Part shown: piece after piece, positions 1-10,200 of the stretch
Layout: every line of letters starts with the position of its first letter
Numbering within the stretch: position 1 is the first letter of the stretch
NCBI GenBank assembly: GCA_937995335.1
Contig: CALKIH010000049.1
Span: forward strand, 62,001-126,000
DNA length: 64,000 nucleotides
DNA from: UBA2357 sp002344625
GTDB taxonomy: Bacteria > Pseudomonadota > Gammaproteobacteria > Burkholderiales > Rhodocyclaceae
Direction of reading: 5' to 3'
Notes under the pieces: model-generated
Told to the model about the DNA's origin: nothing
The model's database searches: none
Seen by the model: the letters and a program-made list of their open reading frames with translations, nothing else
Position numbers and translations under genes: made by a program

Positions 1-888
1 TCCGGGGCCATGGAAGGGCTCAACCTCTGCCTGCAGGCGCTCACCAGGCCGGGAGACCTGATCGCGATCGAGTCGCCGACCTTTTACGCCGGCCTGCAGG
101 CCAGCGAACGGCTGGGGCTCAAGGTGGTCGAGATTCCGAGCCATCCGCGTGAAGGCGTCAGCCTGGCCGCGCTGGCCGACGTGCTGCGCCGTCATCCGGT
201 CAAGGCGTGTCTGTTCATGCTGAACTTTGCCAATCCCACCGGTAGCAGCGTCTCGGACGAGCACAAGAAGGCGCTGGTGGACCTACTCCACAGGCACCAG
301 GTGCCGTTGATCGAGGACGATGTCTATGCGGAGCTACATTTCGGGCGCCAGGCGCCGCTCTGCACCAAGGCCGTCGATCGCGACGGCCTGGTCCTGCATG
401 TATCGTCGTTCTCGAAATGCCTCGCCCCGGGCTATCGCGTGGGCTGGGTCGCGGCGGGCCGGTACGCGCGCGCGATCCAGCGCCAGAAGCTGTCGCTGAG
501 CCTGGCGACGGCCGTCCCGATCCAGCTTGCGCTGGCCAGTTATCTCAAGCACGGCGGCTTCGAAGCCCACGCCCGCCAGCTGCGGTTGCGTCTTGCCGGG
601 CAGGAGGCGGCGCTCCTCGCCAGCATCGAGTGCTGCTTTCCGCCGGGCATCAAGCTCGCCCGACCCGCGGGCGGTTACTTTTTGTGGCTCGAGTTGCCGC
701 CGCAGGTCGATACCCTGCGCCTGCATCAGGATGCGCTGGCGCGCGGCATCAGTATCGCGCCAGGGCCGATCTTTTCGGCCAAGCGTGAGTTCGGGCACTA
801 CCTGCGCCTGAACTTCGGCCATCCCGATACGCCGCGGCAACAGGAAGCCATGCTCACCCTCGGCGCCCTCATCGCGGCGCAACTGTAG
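1..888 (+). CDS. MocR/GntR-type PLP-dependent aminotransferase domain, 5' partial
   Basis: The reading frame is open from base 1, so the start and any N-terminal winged-helix domain lie outside the window. The visible ~295 residues are a fold-type I aminotransferase domain. SGAMEGLN resembles the SGA-x-x-ALN cofactor-phosphate loop, NPTG is the substrate-carboxylate loop, and SSFSK in SSFSKCLAPGYRVGW carries the expected Schiff-base lysine. The domain ends in the usual small-domain PGG/GYFLWLEL and RLNFGH segments. It could be a MocR-type regulator or a free-standing aminotransferase; the upstream half would decide. A 107-nt gap separates it from ccoG. Confidence 0.85.
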   Translation, partial: SGAMEGLNLCLQALTRPGDLIAIESPTFYAGLQASERLGLKVVEIPSHPREGVSLAALADVLRRHPVKACLFMLNFANPTGSSVSDEHKKALVDLLHRHQVPLIEDDVYAELHFGRQAPLCTKAVDRDGLVLHVSSFSKCLAPGYRVGWVAAGRYARAIQRQKLSLSLATAVPIQLALASYLKHGGFEAHARQLRLRLAGQEAALLASIECCFPPGIKLARPAGGYFLWLELPPQVDTLRLHQDALARGISIAPGPIFSAKREFGHYLRLNFGHPDTPRQQEAMLTLGALIAAQL

Positions 889-995
889 TCCGCGCAGGCT
901 TCATCTGTTCCTGTCCGAAATCGCCTGTTCTGAAACTGTTCCTGATCGAGGCCCGATGATGTACTGACGCCTCTCGTCAGACCAGGAGCGCGTTC

Positions 996-2387
996 ATGAA
1001 CCAAACCGTGAGCAAGGTGCGGGAAGCCAGGATCGAGTTGTATCGCAAGAAGGGGAAGATCCACGCCAGATCGGTCGATGGACGTTTCAACCGGGCGCGC
1101 TGGGCGATGGTGTGGCTGACCCAGATCATTTTCTATGGTGGCGTCTGGCTGACCTGGAACGGGCAGGGGGGCAGCCGGCAGGCGATCCTGTTCGACATCA
1201 CCCACCAGAAGCTCTATCTGTTCGATCTGGTGCTGTGGCCGCAGGACGCGTTGCTGCTCGCGTTCGTGCTGATCGTCGGGGCCACGGCCCTGTTTTTCGT
1301 CACGGCGCTGGCGGGCCGCCTGTTCTGCGGGTTCGCCTGCCCGCAGACGGTCTATACGATGATCTTCGTCTGGATCGAGGCGAGAGTCGAAGGCGACCAT
1401 CTCGCGCGCCTGAGACTCGACCAGGAAGCGCCGAATGCGCGCAAGCTGGCGCTCAGGGCGGTCAAGCATGCGCTCTGGGTCGTGGTCGCCGGCTGGACCG
1501 CGATCACGTTCGTCGGCTACTTCACTCCGATCCGCGAGCTGCTGCCGGCGCTCGTCGCGTTCGAAACCGGACCCTGGGAAACATTCTGGCTGATCTTCTA
1601 CGCGGCCTTCACCTACGTGCAGGCGGGTCTGGCGCGCGAGGCGGTGTGCCAGCACATGTGCCCGTATTCGCGCTTCCAGGGCGTGATGTTCGATCCGGCG
1701 ACCGCGAACGTCGGCTACGACCGCGGGCGCGGCGAGCCGCGCGGCGCGTTGCGCCGGACGGGTGGCACGGGGGCCTGTATCGACTGCGGTATCTGCGTGC
1801 AGGTCTGTCCGACCGGGATCGACATTCGCGACGGGCTGCAGTACCAGTGCATCAACTGCGGACTGTGCATCGACGGCTGTGATCAGGTCATGGACCGGAT
1901 CGGCGCACCCCGCGGCCTGGTTCGCTTCATCACCGAGAATGAACTCGCCGGCCGGCCGAAACACCGCGGCATCGCGCCCAGACCGCGCGTGGCCGCTTAC
2001 GCGGGCTTGCTGGCCGTGTTCGCCGTCGCGACCGCGTGGACGCTGCACGAACGCGTCCCCTTGCACGTCGATGTCATCCGCGATCGCGGCGTGCTGATGC
2101 GCGAGACGCCGGATGGGCGTATCGAGAACGCCTACACCCTCAAGCTCATCAATCTCGCCGAGGCCGAACGCGCGTTCCGGATAGGCGTCAGCGGTCTGCC
2201 GGGACTCGAGATCGTCGGTTCGGATGTGTTCGAAGTGGCGCCCGGCAGCATCCGCGCCGTCACCTTGGCGGTTTCGTCGCCAGGCGCGGACATGCCCTCG
2301 GGCATCCATCGGATCGAGTTCGAGACGGTCGCACTCGATCCGCTGCGCACCGCGGTCCGCGAGAAGAGCACGTTCATGCTCCCGTGA
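996..2387 (+). CDS. ccoG: Cytochrome c oxidase accessory protein CcoG (FixG/RdxA)
   Basis: 463-aa polyferredoxin-like membrane protein, the expected family length. CcoG helps deliver copper to cbb3-type cytochrome oxidase by reducing Cu(II) for the CcoN centre (family knowledge). Transmembrane segments lie around residues 38-55, 84-106, 158-176 and 193-212. A Cys pair follows at CGFAC (111-115). Two ferredoxin clusters are intact: C261/C264/C267/C271 and C285/C288/C291/C295. A last helix near 331-348 leads to a periplasmic Ig-like domain (FixG_C). AGGAG at 984-988 supports this start. No ccoNOPQ or ccoI is visible, so the gene stands apart from its usual operon here. Confidence 0.95.
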   Translation: MNQTVSKVREARIELYRKKGKIHARSVDGRFNRARWAMVWLTQIIFYGGVWLTWNGQGGSRQAILFDITHQKLYLFDLVLWPQDALLLAFVLIVGATALFFVTALAGRLFCGFACPQTVYTMIFVWIEARVEGDHLARLRLDQEAPNARKLALRAVKHALWVVVAGWTAITFVGYFTPIRELLPALVAFETGPWETFWLIFYAAFTYVQAGLAREAVCQHMCPYSRFQGVMFDPATANVGYDRGRGEPRGALRRTGGTGACIDCGICVQVCPTGIDIRDGLQYQCINCGLCIDGCDQVMDRIGAPRGLVRFITENELAGRPKHRGIAPRPRVAAYAGLLAVFAVATAWTLHERVPLHVDVIRDRGVLMRETPDGRIENAYTLKLINLAEAERAFRIGVSGLPGLEIVGSDVFEVAPGSIRAVTLAVSSPGADMPSGIHRIEFETVALDPLRTAVREKSTFMLP

Positions 2388-2435
2388 GCCAGGGCGCGCA
2401 GCGGCCCGCACCGCACCACCACTGTGCGCCGGTGA

Positions 2436-3998
2436 CTATGCCGCCGGCCGCAGCCCGTCTTCGATGCGGGTGATGCGGACGAGTTCGACCCGGCGGTTGG
2501 AGATCTCGAGAACGTCGAAGCGGAAGTCGCCCAGCTGAACCGCGTCACCGACCGCCGGCAGGCGCCCGTGCTGCGCGAGCAAGAGGCCAGCCAGGGTCAC
2601 GTACTCGTCGTCGGGGCTGACCAGCGACACTTCGCCCAGCGATTGCTCCAGCTGGTGCAGGTCGGCCGTGCCCTTGACCCGCCATTCCTCCCCTTCGCGC
2701 ACGATGTCCGGTGTTTCATCGGCATCGGGAAACTCGCCGGCGATTGCCTCGAGGATATCGAGCGGCGTGACCAGCCCCTGGATGGTCCCGTACTCGTCGG
2801 CCACGAGCACGAGGCTGCCCTTGGCACGCCGCAGCACCCCCAGGATCTTGATCACGTCGATCCGGTCCGGCACCATGATCGGAGGGTGTTTGGCCGCGCA
2901 GGCCGCCAGATCCCCGCCGTCATCCAGCGCCGTGAACAGTTCCTTGGCGCGGACGACGCCGATAACCTTGTCCAGCGACCCGCGGCAGACCGGAAAGAGG
3001 CTGTGCGGGGTGTCGAGCAACTGGGCCCTGATGGTCTCGGTATCGCCTTCGCAATCGATCCATGTGATGTCGCCGCGCGGCGTCATGATGGTGCGCAAGG
3101 AACGCTCGGCCAGCGTCAGCACGCCCGAAATCATGAAGCGTTCTTCCTCGCCGAATGCCTCCGGCTGGATGCCGCCTCCGGCGCTGTCGGCCGTGCTTTC
3201 GGTCTCGCTGGCCACCCTGCGCCCGCCCCCCATCATCCTCAGGATGGTGTCCGCGGTCCGTTGCCGCAGCGGCAGCCGCGACTCGTTCTTGGCGAGGTTG
3301 CGCCACGAGATCTGGTTGAAGGTTTCGATCAGGATCGAGAAACCGATGGCCGCGTAGAGATACGCCTTGGGAATGTGCAGACCGAAGCCTTCGGCGACGA
3401 GACTGAAGCCGATCATCAGCAGAAAGCTCAGGCACAGGATGACCACCGTGGGGTGCGCGCCCACGAACCGGGTCAGCGGCTTGGAGGCGACGATCATCAC
3501 GCCCATGGCGATGATCACCGCCGCCATCATGACGCCCAGCTGCTCCACCATGCCCACGGCCGTAATGACCGCGTCCAGCGAAAAGACCGCGTCGAGGACG
3601 ACGATCTGGGCGATCACCAGCCAGAAGCCGGCGTAAGCCGTCCTGGGGCCATGTTGATGCTGATTGCCCTCGAGTCGCTCGTGCAACTCCATCGTCGCCT
3701 TGAACACCAGGAACAGGCCACCGACGAGCAGGATCAGATCGCGCCCCGAGAAACTGAACTGCGCGAACACGAGCACGGGTTCGGTCAGCGTGATCAGCCA
3801 CGACATCATCGTCAGCAGGACCAGCCGCATCAGCAGCGCCAGCGTCAGTCCGATCTGGCGTGCCCGATCCCGCTGGTGCGGCGGCAGTTTGTCCGCGAGG
3901 ATCGCGATGAAGACCAGGTTATCGATGCCCAGCACGATTTCGAGCAGGATCAGCGTGAGCAAGCCGATCCATACCGACGGATCGATCAGGATTTCCAC
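2436..3998 (-). CDS. TerC-family membrane protein with CBS pair and CorC/HlyC domain
   Basis: 520 aa in three parts. Residues 1-240 are a TerC-type integral membrane domain with about seven helices and the family acidic motifs LGIDNLVF and SLDAVITAV. Residues ~290-410 are a CBS-domain pair (the segment with TIMTPRGDITWID). The C-terminal ~80 residues are the CorC/HlyC transporter-associated domain. This is the YegH/YoaE architecture. TerC proteins have been linked to Mn2+ and other metal export; the substrate here is unknown. It converges with ccoG across 48 bp. Its upstream region lacks a recognisable yybP-ykoY Mn riboswitch core. Confidence 0.9.
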   Translation of the reverse strand: MEILIDPSVWIGLLTLILLEIVLGIDNLVFIAILADKLPPHQRDRARQIGLTLALLMRLVLLTMMSWLITLTEPVLVFAQFSFSGRDLILLVGGLFLVFKATMELHERLEGNQHQHGPRTAYAGFWLVIAQIVVLDAVFSLDAVITAVGMVEQLGVMMAAVIIAMGVMIVASKPLTRFVGAHPTVVILCLSFLLMIGFSLVAEGFGLHIPKAYLYAAIGFSILIETFNQISWRNLAKNESRLPLRQRTADTILRMMGGGRRVASETESTADSAGGGIQPEAFGEEERFMISGVLTLAERSLRTIMTPRGDITWIDCEGDTETIRAQLLDTPHSLFPVCRGSLDKVIGVVRAKELFTALDDGGDLAACAAKHPPIMVPDRIDVIKILGVLRRAKGSLVLVADEYGTIQGLVTPLDILEAIAGEFPDADETPDIVREGEEWRVKGTADLHQLEQSLGEVSLVSPDDEYVTLAGLLLAQHGRLPAVGDAVQLGDFRFDVLEISNRRVELVRITRIEDGLRPAA

Positions 3999-4415
3999 GA
4001 GTCGCTCCGTGCAGAAAGAGTGTGGGTCGAAAGGGCGCGCTTGGCGTATCGACCGGGGGGAGGTGTTGAAGCGGTGATGGCGGGTAGAGCGGCCACTCGA
4101 ACGGGTGGCGAGGCAGGGGACGGCAACCTGGAGCAGACTTCAGCGAAGACCGGCGGCAGGCAACATCGATCGCATTCCATGGGATTGGGGTGAACTGATA
4201 AGTGACAAAGGTTCCGGAGTGTAATCTACGCTGCGGGAGAAGGCCAAGTCGTAATCCATCGATGCGGTCCGGCCACGGCGGCCGTGCCCCCGGGCGGGAG
4301 TGATAGACTTCGGTGGCACCGGCCGTCGTCCGGGGCCTGCCAGTCTGGCTGGCAGGCGGTGCCGCCGTCGATCGCCGGATCATCCTATTGTTCGCCACTT
4401 CGAGAAGGAATGCCC
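3999..4415. other. Divergent intergenic region, 417 bp
   Basis: The region lies between the TerC/CBS gene (minus) and the YgiW-like gene (plus), so both promoters should be here. Visible elements are a perfect 9-bp stem-loop at 4335-4357 and GC-rich sequence near 4265-4300. No convincing -35/-10 pair, riboswitch or tRNA was recognised. Confidence 0.5.
4335..4357 (+). repeat. Perfect 9-bp inverted repeat in the YgiW-like leader
   Basis: GCCTGCCAG (4335-4343), loop TCTGG, CTGGCAGGC (4349-4357). It ends 58 bp upstream of the ATG at 4416, so it could fold in the 5' leader of that mRNA. No U-run follows, which argues against simple termination. It may be an operator or an RNA element. Confidence 0.45.
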
Positions 4416-4757
4416 ATGAAGAAGATTGCCGCCACAATGTTGCTCGCGCTGCTCACCTCGACCGCGGTGGCCCAGTTCACCGGCCCCAGCGCCACGGGCG
4501 GGGCAAGCACCGTCGCGCAGATCGAGGAAGCGCGCCTTGGAAGTTACGTGACGGTGACCGGGCACATCGTCGCCCATCAACGGTCGGATTACTTCACGTT
4601 CCGCGATGCCACCGGCGAGATCCGCGTCGAGATCGAGCGCTCGGTCTGGCGTAACCGGCCGATTGCGCCGGAGACGAAGGTCACGCTGCTTGCCGAGGTC
4701 GATCGGGGCGCCGCCGGTCGCTACCTCTGGGTCAAGTCGCTCGAAGTGGTCGACTGA
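4416..4757 (+). CDS. YgiW/YdeI-family periplasmic OB-fold stress protein
   Basis: 113 aa. A signal peptide (MKKIAATMLLALLTSTAVA, then QF) precedes a bacterial OB-fold domain of the YgiW/YdeI/NirD group: segments VAQIEEARLGSYVTVTGHIV, YFTFRDATGEIRVEI and VTLLAEVDR. Members are exported and linked to tolerance of peroxide, metals or cationic peptides. AGAAGGA at 4403-4409 places the start at 4416 rather than at an upstream in-frame ATG. It is followed 36 bp later by the AcpH-like gene on the same strand. Confidence 0.87.
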   Translation: MKKIAATMLLALLTSTAVAQFTGPSATGGASTVAQIEEARLGSYVTVTGHIVAHQRSDYFTFRDATGEIRVEIERSVWRNRPIAPETKVTLLAEVDRGAAGRYLWVKSLEVVD

Positions 4758-4793
4758 GATCCGGGCGCTGCCCCGGCGCGCGAGTCGTCCGCG

Positions 4794-5405
4794 ATGAACT
4801 ACCTCGCCCACGCCTATCTTGCCGGCCCGGTCGACAGCGATCGGGTGGGCGGTGTCGTGGGCGATTTCGTCAAGGGCCTGCTCGTGCCGCCGCCGGTGGG
4901 GCTGTCGCCGGCCTTGCTCGCCGGGGTCGCATTGCATCGCAGCATCGACAGCTTTGCCGACCGCCATCCGGCATTCCGGCGCAGCCGGGCGCGCATCAGC
5001 CCCGCGCGGCGGCGGGTCGGCGGCATCATGGTCGATCTGTTCTACGACCATTTCCTCGCGTTGCACTGGTCCAGGCTGCGCGGCCTGGCCGGATTGGAAA
5101 TCGACCTGGCAGCGTTCACCAGCGGGACCTACACGCTGATCGCGGCGTACGGCGAAGGGTTGCCGCCGGGCTTCATGCCGGTGTTCGCGCGCATGGCCGC
5201 GGACGACTGGCTGGCGAGCTACCGTGATCCGGATTGCGTGGCGCTGGCGCTGGACCGGATGGCCGAGCATCGGCTGCGGCGGCCGAACCCGCTGGCCGGG
5301 GCGGGGGCGGAGTTGCTGCGCGACTATGCCGGTTTCGAGGCCGACTGCCTGGCCTTTCTGCCCGATGCGCTCGCATGGGTCGCGACGGTGCGTGCGGCGC
5401 GGTGA
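4794..5405 (+). CDS. Acyl carrier protein phosphodiesterase family protein (AcpH-like)
   Basis: 203 aa, close to AcpH (~193 aa). It has the family HD-like metal-site pattern: MNYLAHAYLA at the start, GGVVGDFVKG, GVALHRSIDSFADRHP and GGIMVDLFYDHFLA. AcpH removes 4'-phosphopantetheine from holo-ACP in a Mn2+-dependent reaction. The histidines and aspartates of these motifs are present, so the protein looks intact. The exact substrate is inferred from the family only. Confidence 0.88.
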   Translation: MNYLAHAYLAGPVDSDRVGGVVGDFVKGLLVPPPVGLSPALLAGVALHRSIDSFADRHPAFRRSRARISPARRRVGGIMVDLFYDHFLALHWSRLRGLAGLEIDLAAFTSGTYTLIAAYGEGLPPGFMPVFARMAADDWLASYRDPDCVALALDRMAEHRLRRPNPLAGAGAELLRDYAGFEADCLAFLPDALAWVATVRAAR

Positions 5406-5554
5406 ACCACGCCCTGGGGCGCGCACGATCGGCGGTGGCGGATGACGGACACCGATGCTGGGCGCGCGGGGCTGGCACAATGGCGAGTACGCATCGGCCT
5501 TGGGCCGCACCCGCCCGCCACCTGAAACCCGAAACCTGAAAACAGCGCCATCCC

Positions 5555-7198
5555 ATGCACTCCATCGAAGTCGTTCTTGCCATGCTGCTGGCCGTCGTCG
5601 CCAGCGGCTATCTGGTCCGTGTCATACCGTCGTCCATTCCGGTGCCCTTGCCGTTGGTGCAGATCGCGCTCGGCGCGGTGATATCGGGGGTGTTCGGACA
5701 AGGCGTGACCCTGGAGCCGGAGATCTTCTTCCTGCTGTTCCTGCCGCCGCTGCTGTTCCTGGACGGTTGGCGCATTCCCAAGGTCGGGCTCTTCCGCGAC
5801 AAGGCCGTCATCCTGGAGCTGGCTTTCGGCCTGGTGGTGTTCACCGTGATCGGGGCCGGCTACCTGATCCATTGGCTGATTCCGGCGATGCCGCTGGCGG
5901 TGGCCTTCGCCCTGGCCGCGATCGTCTCGCCGACCGATCCGGTGGCCGTGTCGTCGATCGCGGCGCGGGTACCGATCCCGAAGCGCTTGATGCACATCCT
6001 GGAGGGTGAATCGCTGCTCAACGATGCGTCCGGCCTGGTGTGCTTCAGCTTCGCCGTGGCGGCGGTCATGACCGGCTATTTTTCGCTGGCTTCCGCGTCG
6101 CGGACCTTTCTGTGGGTGGCGCTGGTCGGTCTGGCCATCGGCATCGGCGTGACGGCCTTGATCAGCGCGACCCAGAGCTGGCTGTCGCGCCACCTGGGCG
6201 AGGAGGCGGGTTCGCCCATCCTGATCAGCCTGCTGACGCCGTTCGGGGCCTACCTGGTCGCCGAGCACCTCGACGCGTCGGGCATTCTGGCCGCGGTCGC
6301 GGCGGGCATCACGATGAGCTACGTCGAGCTCAGCGGCCGCGCGCTGGCCACGACACGCGTGCAGCGCGCCGCGGTGTGGGACACCGTGCAGTTCTCGCTC
6401 AACGGCATCATGTTCGTGCTGCTGGGCGAGCAGTTGCCGGGCATCCTGGCACGCGCCGCCGTCTCGGTGGAGGAAACCGGACACCTCTCGCGCTGGTGGC
6501 TGCTTCTGTACGCGCTGGTGATCAGCGCCATCCTGGTGTCGCTGCGCTTCGGCTGGGTCTGGGTGTCGCTGCGCATCAACCTGTTCAAGGCCGGCGCGCG
6601 CGACGAGGCGCTGCGTCGTCCCGACTGGCGCATCGTGGCCGCCGTGTCGTTGGCCGGCGTGCGCGGCGCGATCACCCTCGCGGGGGTGTTGACGCTGCCG
6701 CTGCTGTTGCCCGACGGTAGTGAGTTCCCCGCCCGTGACCTGGTGATCTTTCTTGCGGCGGCGGTGATTCTCGTATCGCTGGTGCTGGCGAGCGTCGGCT
6801 TGCCGTGGCTGCTGCGCGACCTGGATTTTCCCGAGGAACCGGCCGAGCTGCGCGCCGAAGATGGCGCCCGCCGCGAAGCCGCCGCTGCCGCCATCGAAGC
6901 GGTGGAGCGGACGCGCCACGCCTTGTCGTCCGCCAGCGCGGCGGACGCCGATCTGTACACCAACGCGGCGGTGCGGGTGATGGCCGACTATCAGAAGCGG
7001 TTGGAGGGCAGCGCCGGCGGCGGGGTGGAAGCCGAGCGCCTGCGCGCCGCCGACCGCGCCGAGATCGCGCTGCGCCTCGCGGCGCTGCAGGCCGAACGCC
7101 AGGCGATCTTCGGGCTGGCGCGCCGGCATGTGATCTCGGACGAGACCTCCCGCAAGCTGGTGCGGCAGATCGATCTGCTGGAGGCGCGCTATCGATGA
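5555..7198 (+). CDS. CPA1-family Na+/H+ antiporter
   Basis: 547 aa. About 12 hydrophobic segments cover residues 1-430. Hallmarks are FLPPLLFLDGW in helix 3, AAIVSPTDPVAVSSIA with the ion-binding Asp of the ND-type motif, and EGESLLNDASGLV. A soluble C-terminal helical tail of ~120 residues (EEPAELRAEDGARREAAAAA onward) is typical of the bacterial NhaP/YjcE branch. It would exchange protons for Na+ or K+ at the inner membrane; ion preference cannot be read from sequence. It converges with the RND operon. Confidence 0.92.
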   Translation: MHSIEVVLAMLLAVVASGYLVRVIPSSIPVPLPLVQIALGAVISGVFGQGVTLEPEIFFLLFLPPLLFLDGWRIPKVGLFRDKAVILELAFGLVVFTVIGAGYLIHWLIPAMPLAVAFALAAIVSPTDPVAVSSIAARVPIPKRLMHILEGESLLNDASGLVCFSFAVAAVMTGYFSLASASRTFLWVALVGLAIGIGVTALISATQSWLSRHLGEEAGSPILISLLTPFGAYLVAEHLDASGILAAVAAGITMSYVELSGRALATTRVQRAAVWDTVQFSLNGIMFVLLGEQLPGILARAAVSVEETGHLSRWWLLLYALVISAILVSLRFGWVWVSLRINLFKAGARDEALRRPDWRIVAAVSLAGVRGAITLAGVLTLPLLLPDGSEFPARDLVIFLAAAVILVSLVLASVGLPWLLRDLDFPEEPAELRAEDGARREAAAAAIEAVERTRHALSSASAADADLYTNAAVRVMADYQKRLEGSAGGGVEAERLRAADRAEIALRLAALQAERQAIFGLARRHVISDETSRKLVRQIDLLEARYR

Positions 7199-7217
7199 GC
7201 GCCGCGGCGAGCGGCGC
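7199..7217. terminator. Possible hairpin between convergent antiporter and RND genes
   Basis: GCGCCGC (7199-7205), loop GGCGA, GCGGCGC (7211-7217) directly follows the antiporter stop codon. The stem is 7 bp and GC-only, with no T-run on either side, so it may be a weak or factor-assisted terminator. Confidence 0.35.
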
Positions 7218-7231
7218 GGGGCATCGGCGGG

Positions 7232-10200
7232 CTACGCCGGCTTGTGCCGGATGACGCTGCGTGTTTTGCCGATCAGGTCGTCGATGTAGGTGAACACCAC
7301 CGGAATCACCAGCAGGCTGAGGAAGGTCGAGGTGATCAGGCCGCCGATGACGACGATCGCCATGGGCGCGCGAAAGCTCGGGTCGGTGCCCAGGCCGAGG
7401 GCGATCGGCATCATGCCGGCGCCCATCGCGACGGTGGTCATGACGATCGGCCGCGCCCGCTTGCGGCACGCGTCGAGCAGCGCGTCCCAGCGGTCGAGGC
7501 CATGGTCGCGACGGGCCAGGATCACGTAGTCGATGAGCAGGATGGAGTTCTTGGTGGCGATGCCCATGAGCATGATCAGCCCGATCATCGACGGCATCGA
7601 CAAGGCCTGCTGGGTCACGAACAGCGCCAGGAAGGCGCCCGGCACCGACAGCACCAGCGCCGCCAGGATGGTCACCGGCTGGACGAAGTCCTTGAACAGC
7701 AGCACGAGCACGATGTAGATGCACAGCACGCCGGTGGCCATCGCCAGACCGAAGCTTGCGAACAGTTCGCCCATCGCCTCGGCGTCTCCGACCGTTGTCT
7801 GGATCACGCCCGGCGGCAGGTTCTGCAGGCTGGGCATGGCCAGCGCCTGGCGCTCCACTTCGCCGAGCGGCTGGCCGTTGAGCTCGATCTCGAAATTGAT
7901 GTTGCGCAGGCGGTCATAGCGATCGATCTCGGCGGGGCCGCCGGCGATGGCCAGGTCGGCGACGCTGGCGATCATCACCGGTCCGTAGATGCCGGGCACG
8001 GTGAGGCGTTCGAGCAGACCGAGATCCTGGCGGGCGGCGGGCGGCAGCTTGACGACGATCGGCACCTGGCGCTGCGGCAGGTTGAGCTTGGCCAGGCTCT
8101 GGTCGTAGTCGCCGGCGGTGGCGATGCGCAGCGTGTCGGCGATGGCCGCCGAGGTCACGCCGAGATCGGCCATGCGGGCAAAGTCTGGCGTCACCACGAG
8201 TTCGGGGCGAACCAGGCTGGCGGTGGAGATGACGTTGCCGATGCCCGGGATGGTGCGCAGTTCGCGTTCGACCTGGCGCGCGTGCTCGGCCAGTTGCGGG
8301 CCGTTCTCGCTGGCCAGCACCAGAACGTATTTTTCGTTGGAGCCGCCGAAGCCGACCTTGAGCTGGACGCCGGGCAGCTCGGCCAGCTGTTCGCGCAGTT
8401 CGCGTTCGATGTCCTGCTTGGTGATGCCGCCGCGCGCCTTGCGCGGCGTCAGGTTCAGGGTCAGGGTCGCCTTGCGTACCTCGGCGGCGCCGCGCGGCGC
8501 GAACGGATCGCTGCCGGCGGCGCCGCCGCCGATGGCGGTATAGACCATCTTCACATGCGGGTGCGCGGCCACGATCGCACGCGCCTTCTCGGCGATCGCT
8601 AGGCTTTCTTCCAGCGTGCTGCCCGGTGCGAGCGCGAGCGAGACCTGCGTCTGCGACAAGTCGTCGGGGGGCAGGAAGCCGGTCGGCAGCAGCGGCACCA
8701 GCGCGAACGAGCCGACGAAGAAGGCGCCCGCCGCGAGCAGCGTCAGCACGCGGTGGCGCAGGCACCAGGCTGCCCAGCCGGTGTAGATGGCCAGCCAGCG
8801 CGGCTCCGGGTGGTCGCGCTTGGGCGGTTTGAGCAGGTACGCGGCCATCATCGGCGTCAGCATCCGCGCGACGACCAGCGAGAAGAACACCGCGATCGCG
8901 GCCGTCCACCCGAACTGCACGAAGAACTTGCCGGCGACGCCGCCCATGAAGGCCGTGGGCAGGAACACGGCGATCAGCGTGAAGGTGGTGGCGATGACCG
9001 CCAGGCCGATCTCGTCGGCGGCCTCCATCGCGGCCTGGTAGGGCGTCTTGCCCATGCGCAGGTGGCGCATGATGTTTTCAATCTCGACGATGGCGTCGTC
9101 GACCAGGATGCCGACCACCAGCGACATCGACAGCAGGGTCACGATGTTGAGCGTGAAGCCCATCAGGTACATCACCGCGAAGGCCGGAATGATCGACAGC
9201 GGGAGCGCGGTCGCGGCGACGAAAGTGGCCCGCCCGTCGCGCAGGAACATCCACACCACGAGCACGGCCAGGACCGCCCCTTCGATGAGCAGGGCCATCG
9301 AGCCCTCGAAGTTTTCCTGCACCGGATCGACGAAGTTGAACGCCTCGGTGATCGCGATATCGGGGTGTTCGGCCTGCAGCATCGCCAGCCGGGCGCGCAC
9401 GTTGTCGGCCACCTCGACTTCGCCGGCGCCGCGGCTGCGCGTGATCTCGAAACCGACCACCGGCTTGCCGTCGAGCAGGGCGGCCGAACGGCGCTCGGCG
9501 ACGGTGTCGCTGACCGTGGCCACCTGGTCGAGGCGGACCCGGCGCCCGTCGGCCAGCACGATGTGCATGGCGGCGAGCTCGGCGGCCGACTGCACCGTGC
9601 CGATGGTGCGTACCGACTGTTCGATGCCGCCGATGTCGGCGCGCCCGCCCGAAGCTTCCTGCTGGGTCGCGCGCAGTTGGCGCGAGATCTCGGCGGCGGT
9701 CGCGTTGAGTGCGAGCATGCGGGCCGGATCGAGCTCGATCCGGATCTCGCGGCTGACGCCGCCGACGCGTGCCACCGCGCCGACGCCATTGACGCTGAGC
9801 AAGGCCTTGGTCACGGTGTTGTCGACGAACCACGACAAGGCTTCGTCGTCCATCCGGCTCGACGCCACGGTATAGGTCAGGATCGGCGATCCGGCGACAT
9901 CGACGCGGCTGATCACCGGGTCCTTCAGGTCGCCCGGCAGGTCGGCGCGAATGCGCGACAGCGCGTCGCGCACATCGTCCACCGCCTCCTGGGTCGGTTT
10001 TTCGAGACGGAATTCGACCGTCACGACGGCGCTGCCGTCCTGCACCTTGGTGTAGATGTGCTTGACGCCCTGCAGGGTCGCGACCGCATTCTCGATCTTG
10101 CGCGCCACCTCGGTCTCCATCTGCCCCGGCGCGGCGCCCGGCAGCGTGGCGGTGACGGTGACGGTGGGCAGGTCGACGTCCATGAACTGCTGGATCTTCA

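Noticed and set aside
2568..4193. 541-codon frame antisense to the TerC/CBS gene
   Set aside because: Same shadow effect; no recognisable domain.
3999..4260. yybP-ykoY manganese riboswitch upstream of the TerC gene
   Set aside because: TerC genes often have one, but I found no core GGGGAGTA-type sequence or matching helices on the minus strand.
4284..4415. Longer N-terminus for the YgiW-like protein
   Set aside because: It would bury the signal peptide; AGAAGGA points to 4416.
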